DNA from: Clostridia bacterium
Lineage (GTDB): Bacteria; Bacillota; Clostridia; Christensenellales; Aristaeellaceae
Assembly: GCA_009776385.1 (NCBI GenBank)
Contig: WRFT01000129.1
Coordinates: 1 to 5,521 of the forward strand
Direction of reading: 5' to 3'
Length of the DNA: 5,521 bases
The position numbers and the translations under genes were made by a program. The notes below the pieces were generated by a model that was given only the letters and a program-made list of their open reading frames with translations, was not told the origin of the DNA and made no database searches. How positions within the stretch are numbered: position 1 is the stretch's first letter; each line of letters opens with the position of its first letter. Positions 5,138 through 5,521 of the stretch are shown here, in pieces.

Positions 5138-5521
5138 TCAACCCAAACCGGCCTTGCGGCGGGTGTATACATCGTAGAAGACTGCCAGAAGCACAACCAG
5201 GGCCTTGACTACGTACTGGTAGTAAACGCCCATGTTCATCAGCAGCATGCCGTTGTTGATGGCGCTCATTACAAGGCCGCCGACGATAACTCCGATTACC
5301 GTACCAATACCGCCTGAAGCCGAAACACCGCCGATATAACAGGCCGCAATGGCGTCCATTTCAAAGAGGTTACCGGCCTGCGGTAGCGCGCTGTTCATGT
5401 AGCCTGTACTCACTACAGCGGCGAGTCCGGCAAGGGCGCCCATGACGCAGAATACGATAAAAACAATGAATTCGGAATTGATACCGGAAAGTTTCGCCGA
5501 ACGGGGGTTACCGCCAACCGC
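5138..5521 (-). CDS. Sugar ABC transporter permease (MmsB/XylH/RbsC family), C-terminal part, cut at window end
   Basis: The reading frame is open from the window edge (5521) to TGA at 5140-5138, giving 127 C-terminal residues. It begins AVGGNPRSAKLSGI, the conserved cytoplasmic loop of ribose/xylose/galactose permeases (usual form A[IV]GGN..AA.LSGI), where the ATPase docks. Membrane segments follow near 18-38, 72-93 and 104-117. The stretch FEMDAIAACYIGG (53-65), SASGGIGTVIG, INNGM and YQYVVKALVVLLAVFYDVY match the family closely, most like the multiple-monosaccharide (MmsB/GguB) and xylose (XylH) branches. The protein sits in the inner membrane and forms the channel with a sugar-binding lipoprotein or periplasmic protein and a double-domain ATPase, whose genes are probably just beyond the window. 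The exact sugar cannot be told from this part. It appears to be the last gene of its operon, given the hairpin at 5079-5111. Confidence 0.92.
   Translation of the reverse strand, partial: AVGGNPRSAKLSGINSEFIVFIVFCVMGALAGLAAVVSTGYMNSALPQAGNLFEMDAIAACYIGGVSASGGIGTVIGVIVGGLVMSAINNGMLLMNMGVYYQYVVKALVVLLAVFYDVYTRRKAGLG

Overview
The window carries two blocks of genes that face each other. Gene content and base composition (about 55-60% G+C in the conserved genes, from hand counts of sampled rows) suggest an anaerobic, probably gut-associated bacterium. A termite-gut-type Treponema or a clostridial relative would fit, but this is a low-confidence guess from family resemblance, because no rRNA or marker gene is present.

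Plus strand, 1-3174: the end of an energy-coupling-factor (ECF) transporter operon and an enzyme gene. In order these are the C-terminus of an EcfA-type ATPase (cut by the window edge), the coupling protein EcfT, a 257-residue membrane protein that reads as the substrate-binding S component, and S-adenosylhomocysteine hydrolase (AhcY, TTG start). All four lie in one direction with short gaps (30, 28 and 74 bp) and end at a strong rho-independent terminator (3238-3280). The simplest joint reading is a vitamin-type importer whose substrate is tied to the S-adenosylhomocysteine / adenosine / homocysteine cycle. That substrate assignment is inference from gene order only.

Minus strand, 5521-3347: the C-terminus of a sugar ABC transporter permease (MmsB/XylH/RbsC family, cut by the window edge); a 150-bp gap holding a terminator-like hairpin and a 14-bp-period direct repeat; a zinc-dependent methyltransferase of the MtaA/MtbA/CmuA (uroporphyrinogen-decarboxylase-fold) family; and a compact AT-rich HicA-HicB toxin-antitoxin pair with its own near-consensus promoter.

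The most interesting small-scale structures are (a) a 17-bp tandem duplication between ecfA and ecfT that duplicates the Shine-Dalgarno/ATG signal and creates six-codon mini-ORFs joined by ATGA overlaps; (b) the hicA promoter, where a perfect 14-bp palindrome covers the -10 box, an 8-bp repeat brackets the -35 box, and the predicted transcript starts almost on the GTG start codon; and (c) an altered glycine motif in the NAD-binding loop of AhcY. I found no CRISPR array, RNA gene, insertion sequence or clearly new system.
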